A stretch of DNA of 29,196 bases. Origin: JACCXG01 sp963785755. GTDB taxonomy: Bacteria > Acidobacteriota > Vicinamibacteria > Vicinamibacterales > 2-12-FULL-66-21. The DNA lies in assembly GCA_963785755.1 (NCBI GenBank), contig CAWAXG010000030.1:1-29196 (forward strand), written 5' to 3'. The position numbers and the translations under genes are program-made. Positions 27,192 through 29,196 of this stretch are shown in pieces; within the stretch, counting starts at the first letter, position 1, and the number at the start of each line of letters is the position of its first letter. Below the pieces are notes generated by a model. The model made no database searches. It was given only the letters and a program-made list of their open reading frames with translations, and was not told the DNA's origin.

Positions 27192-28668
27192 ATGACGAGC
27201 GATCGGCTGGATTCCTGGAAGGAGATCGCCGCATATCTCAGGCGGAGCGTGCGGACAGTGACTCGCTGGGAGAGAGAAGAAGGCCTCCCGGTCCATCGTC
27301 ACCTCCACAGCAAGTCCGGGACGGTGTATGCCTACAAACCCGAGCTCGATGCGTGGTGGACTAGTCGCGGAAAGCAGCTTGACAGCGAGCCTTCTGAAGC
27401 GCATCCAAAGTGGCCGCTGTGGGTCCGACGCGCAGGGGTTGCTGCGACTCTGGCTGTGCTCTTGCTCGGCGGAGATCCTGTGGTTCACCGCTGTGCGGAG
27501 CTCGTCGCCACCGGCTGCGAGGCTGCTCCCTTTGACGACGTATCCGGGCGTCGAGGGTCCTCCGAGCCTCTCGCCCGACGGCAATCAAGTCGCGTTTGAG
27601 CGGAATGGCGACATTTTCGTCGAGCAGGTGACAGCGAAGCGCTCGCGCAACTCACGCGCACGGCCGAGCCGGAACAGGCGCCGGCTTGGTCCACAGATGG
27701 CCGTTGGATTGCGTTCTCGCGCGCCCGCAACGGAATCTTCGTCATCTCGCCAGGCGGCTGCACCTGCAAGACTGGCGTACCAGCGCCTCGTCGAAGACCT
27801 CGACATCCGGCGCGCCGAAATCGTCGGAGAGGCAACTCCGGAGCACAGGTTGAGGTCTTCACAGCCGTTCATCTCGTCGACATCATCGGAAGATCATCCT
27901 CGCTATTCGCCTGACGGGACGAAGATCGCGTTTGTATCGCGGCGCTCCGGGACACAGGAGATCTGGGTGTGTGCCGGTGACGCATCGAATCCCGTGCGTT
28001 TGACCTCCATGAGAGGGCCGATTGTCGTCGGCCCGCAGTGGTCGCCCGATGGAGACCGAATTGCCTTCTTTGCAACAACGGGCGCAGCGGGAAGGTACGT
28101 CGCGTATGTGACTGGTGCGGAAGACGGGCGGACGTCGCGCCTCACGCGCACCGAAGGCGAGTTGGAAGCGCTGCCCGCGTGGTCGCGCGATGGCCGCTGG
28201 GTCTATCTTGCGTCGGGGCGTTCAGGGTCGCTACAGATTTGGAGCGTTCCGCTCGACAGTGGAGAACCGGTGCAGATCACAAGGGGTGGCGGCGCAGAGG
28301 CGTCGGAATCACCAGACGGCCGCATCGTCTACTACACGAAGGTCCCGGAAATTGGACCGGGTCTTTGGAGCGTTCCGGTTGGTGGCGGCGACGAGGTGCG
28401 CGTTCTGGATTCAGTCCGATTCGGTTATTGGGCAGTGGCGCGTAACGGCATTTACTTTATCGACTTCGACGTGCCGAGCGACGCCGCTCGTCCCGTCAGG
28501 TTCTTCAATTTTGAGTCACGTCAACTCAGGCAAGTGGGCACCGTCGAGAACACCGTCGCCTGGAGCAACACGCCGGGTTTCGCGATTAGTCCGGATGGTC
28601 GCTGGCTTCTCTATTCAAGCCTTGAGAGGAGCGACGCCGACTTGATGCTGCTGGACAATTTTCGTTAA
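27192..28668 (+). CDS. Membrane-bound HTH regulator with TolB-like propeller (frameshifted)
   Basis: Typical Acidobacteria one-component sensor. Residues 1-55: DSWKEIAAYLRRSVRTVTRW, EEGLPVHRHLHSKSGTVYAY and LDAWW, an excisionase/MerR-like helix-turn-helix. Then a membrane helix (about residues 78-95), and a PD40 propeller with LSPDGNQVAFERNGDIF, WSTDGRWIAFSRARN, SPDGTKIAF and SPDGDRIAFF, ending DADLMLLDNFR. The frame shifts near 27470 (extra G) and 27630 (a base missing) and again between 27750 and 27860. About 490 residues is short for this group, and blades seem missing where two propeller segments meet near 27770. The DNA-binding domain is cytoplasmic and the propeller external. It may control the divergent propeller gene. 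Confidence 0.78.
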
Positions 28669-28765
28669 CGCCGATACCGTCAAGTTCACCGCGTGGCCAA
28701 TTGGCGCCGTGGCTCCGCTTCGTCAATATAAGTGCCGATGACGTCGCAGTCATCAGAAGGTCCTG

Positions 28766-28999
28766 CTACTCTCCTCGGAGTCCCTCGTTAGGCTTGACAC
28801 ACGGGCGAGGAGCGCCTCCTTGGCTTGCGACAGCCTGTTCCCGCGTGACCGTGGGGAAGTCTTCCAGGAACTCGGACAGAGGCTGCCCGGCCTTGAGGTA
28901 GTCGATCAGCGTCTCGAACGGGTATCGAGTGCCTACGAAGACGGCCGTGCCTCCCATGATTTCAGGGTCGATACGGATCACAGGTTCGCTCTGCTTCAT
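28766..28999 (-). CDS. DUF433 family protein (antitoxin-like)
   Basis: 77 residues as read. VIRIDPEIMGGTAVFVGTRY, FETLIDYLKAGQPLSEFLE and DFPTVTREQAVA are the whole DUF433 signature, a small helix-turn-helix-like protein usually paired with a PIN-like DUF5615 toxin. The last 20 residues (SQGGAPRPCVKP) look out of frame: removing one A near 28829 gives AAKEALLARVSSLTRD and a stop at 28753. No DUF5615 gene follows; the next gene upstream encodes DUF3368, so partners may have been exchanged. Confidence 0.82.
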   Translation of the reverse strand: MKQSEPVIRIDPEIMGGTAVFVGTRYPFETLIDYLKAGQPLSEFLEDFPTVTREQAVASQGGAPRPCVKPNEGLRGE

Positions 29000-29043
29000 C
29001 CCGAATCCCCTATTCCATGAAGCACGACCCGATACGCCGCTCG

Positions 29044-29196
29044 TCAGGACCTGTGTTCACCGGCCACGCGCAACAGCTGATCGTAGAGCTGCTGGCTGAG
29101 GAAGAACGACGTTTCGAGCAGCTTGTCGAGTTCGGCACGAATCGTTCTAACGTGGCCCTGTCGCTTTGCTTCCAGCAGCAGGCCGAGAGTCCCGCG
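29044..29196 (-). CDS. DUF3368 (PIN-like, VapC-type) protein, C-terminal part
   Basis: The window ends inside this gene; 50 residues are visible. GTLGLLLEAKRQGHV, IRAELDKLLETSFF and LSQQLYDQLLRVAGE match the C-terminal end of DUF3368 proteins, PIN-fold nucleases usually next to UPF0175 antitoxins. The GTLG motif lies right after the fourth acidic site of the fold. It stops 45 bp before the DUF433 gene. The partner antitoxin would lie outside the window. Confidence 0.72.
   Translation of the reverse strand, partial: RGTLGLLLEAKRQGHVRTIRAELDKLLETSFFLSQQLYDQLLRVAGEHRS

Noticed and set aside
1..29196. CRISPR arrays, rRNA genes, complete tRNA genes
   Set aside because: Looked for regular spaced repeats, rRNA core sequences and full cloverleafs; only the tRNA-Cys 3' fragment was found.

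Overview
The window is GC-rich bacterial chromosome. Its gene content points to Acidobacteriota, most likely class Vicinamibacteria. This rests on serine/threonine kinases fused to TPR or TolB-like propellers, ECF sigma factors of the SinI/TIGR02999 type, HTH-propeller regulators, secreted tandem alpha/beta hydrolases and Tat-exported Gfo/Idh oxidoreductases. No rRNA or complete tRNA gene was seen, and the lineage call is inference from gene families.

Layout. 1-2856 (-): a kinase-TPR gene cut by the window edge. 3435-5212 (+): a secreted protein of unknown function and a TipA-type MerR regulator with an apparent internal translation start. 5314-8791 (-): an ECF sigma factor whose stop overlaps the start of a kinase-propeller gene. 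9016-11209 (-): two overlapping secreted squalene-cyclase-like repeat proteins. 11612-13999 (-): a tandem alpha/beta hydrolase. 14258-17895 (-): a second sigma-kinase-propeller cassette. 18012-22934 (+): an exported metalloprotease-like protein, a Tat-exported Gfo/Idh oxidoreductase, a ferritin-like di-iron candidate and an SDR dehydrogenase, probably one or two operons. 23026-24120 (-): a polytopic membrane protein with conserved histidines. 24155-25917: a graveyard of IS3/IS91 pieces, an amidase fragment, a tyrosine-recombinase fragment and the 3' part of tRNA-Cys, with a DUF2314 lipoprotein inside it. 26096-28668: a divergent pair made of a secreted propeller protein and an HTH-TM-propeller regulator. 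28766-29196 (-): DUF433 and DUF3368 genes typical of toxin-antitoxin loci.

Reading caveat. At least fifteen genes or gene parts change reading frame, nearly always by one extra base, while the protein stays well conserved on both sides. This fits insertion-type long-read errors better than decay. I therefore join these pieces into single genes and say where each shift lies. Genes without shifts (3435-5212, 11612-13999, 18904-20517, 22194-24120) are more trustworthy.

How the genes work together. The dominant theme is signalling: two translationally coupled sigma/kinase pairs whose sigma region 2.2 carries PTALV where ordinary ECFs are acidic, suggesting control by phosphorylation; a third kinase; a ligand-responsive MerR regulator; and a membrane-bound one-component regulator. 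The second theme is periplasmic or secreted metabolism (hydrolase, Gfo/Idh, repeat proteins). Several promoters appear to share a TAGAAT -10 element close to the start codon.
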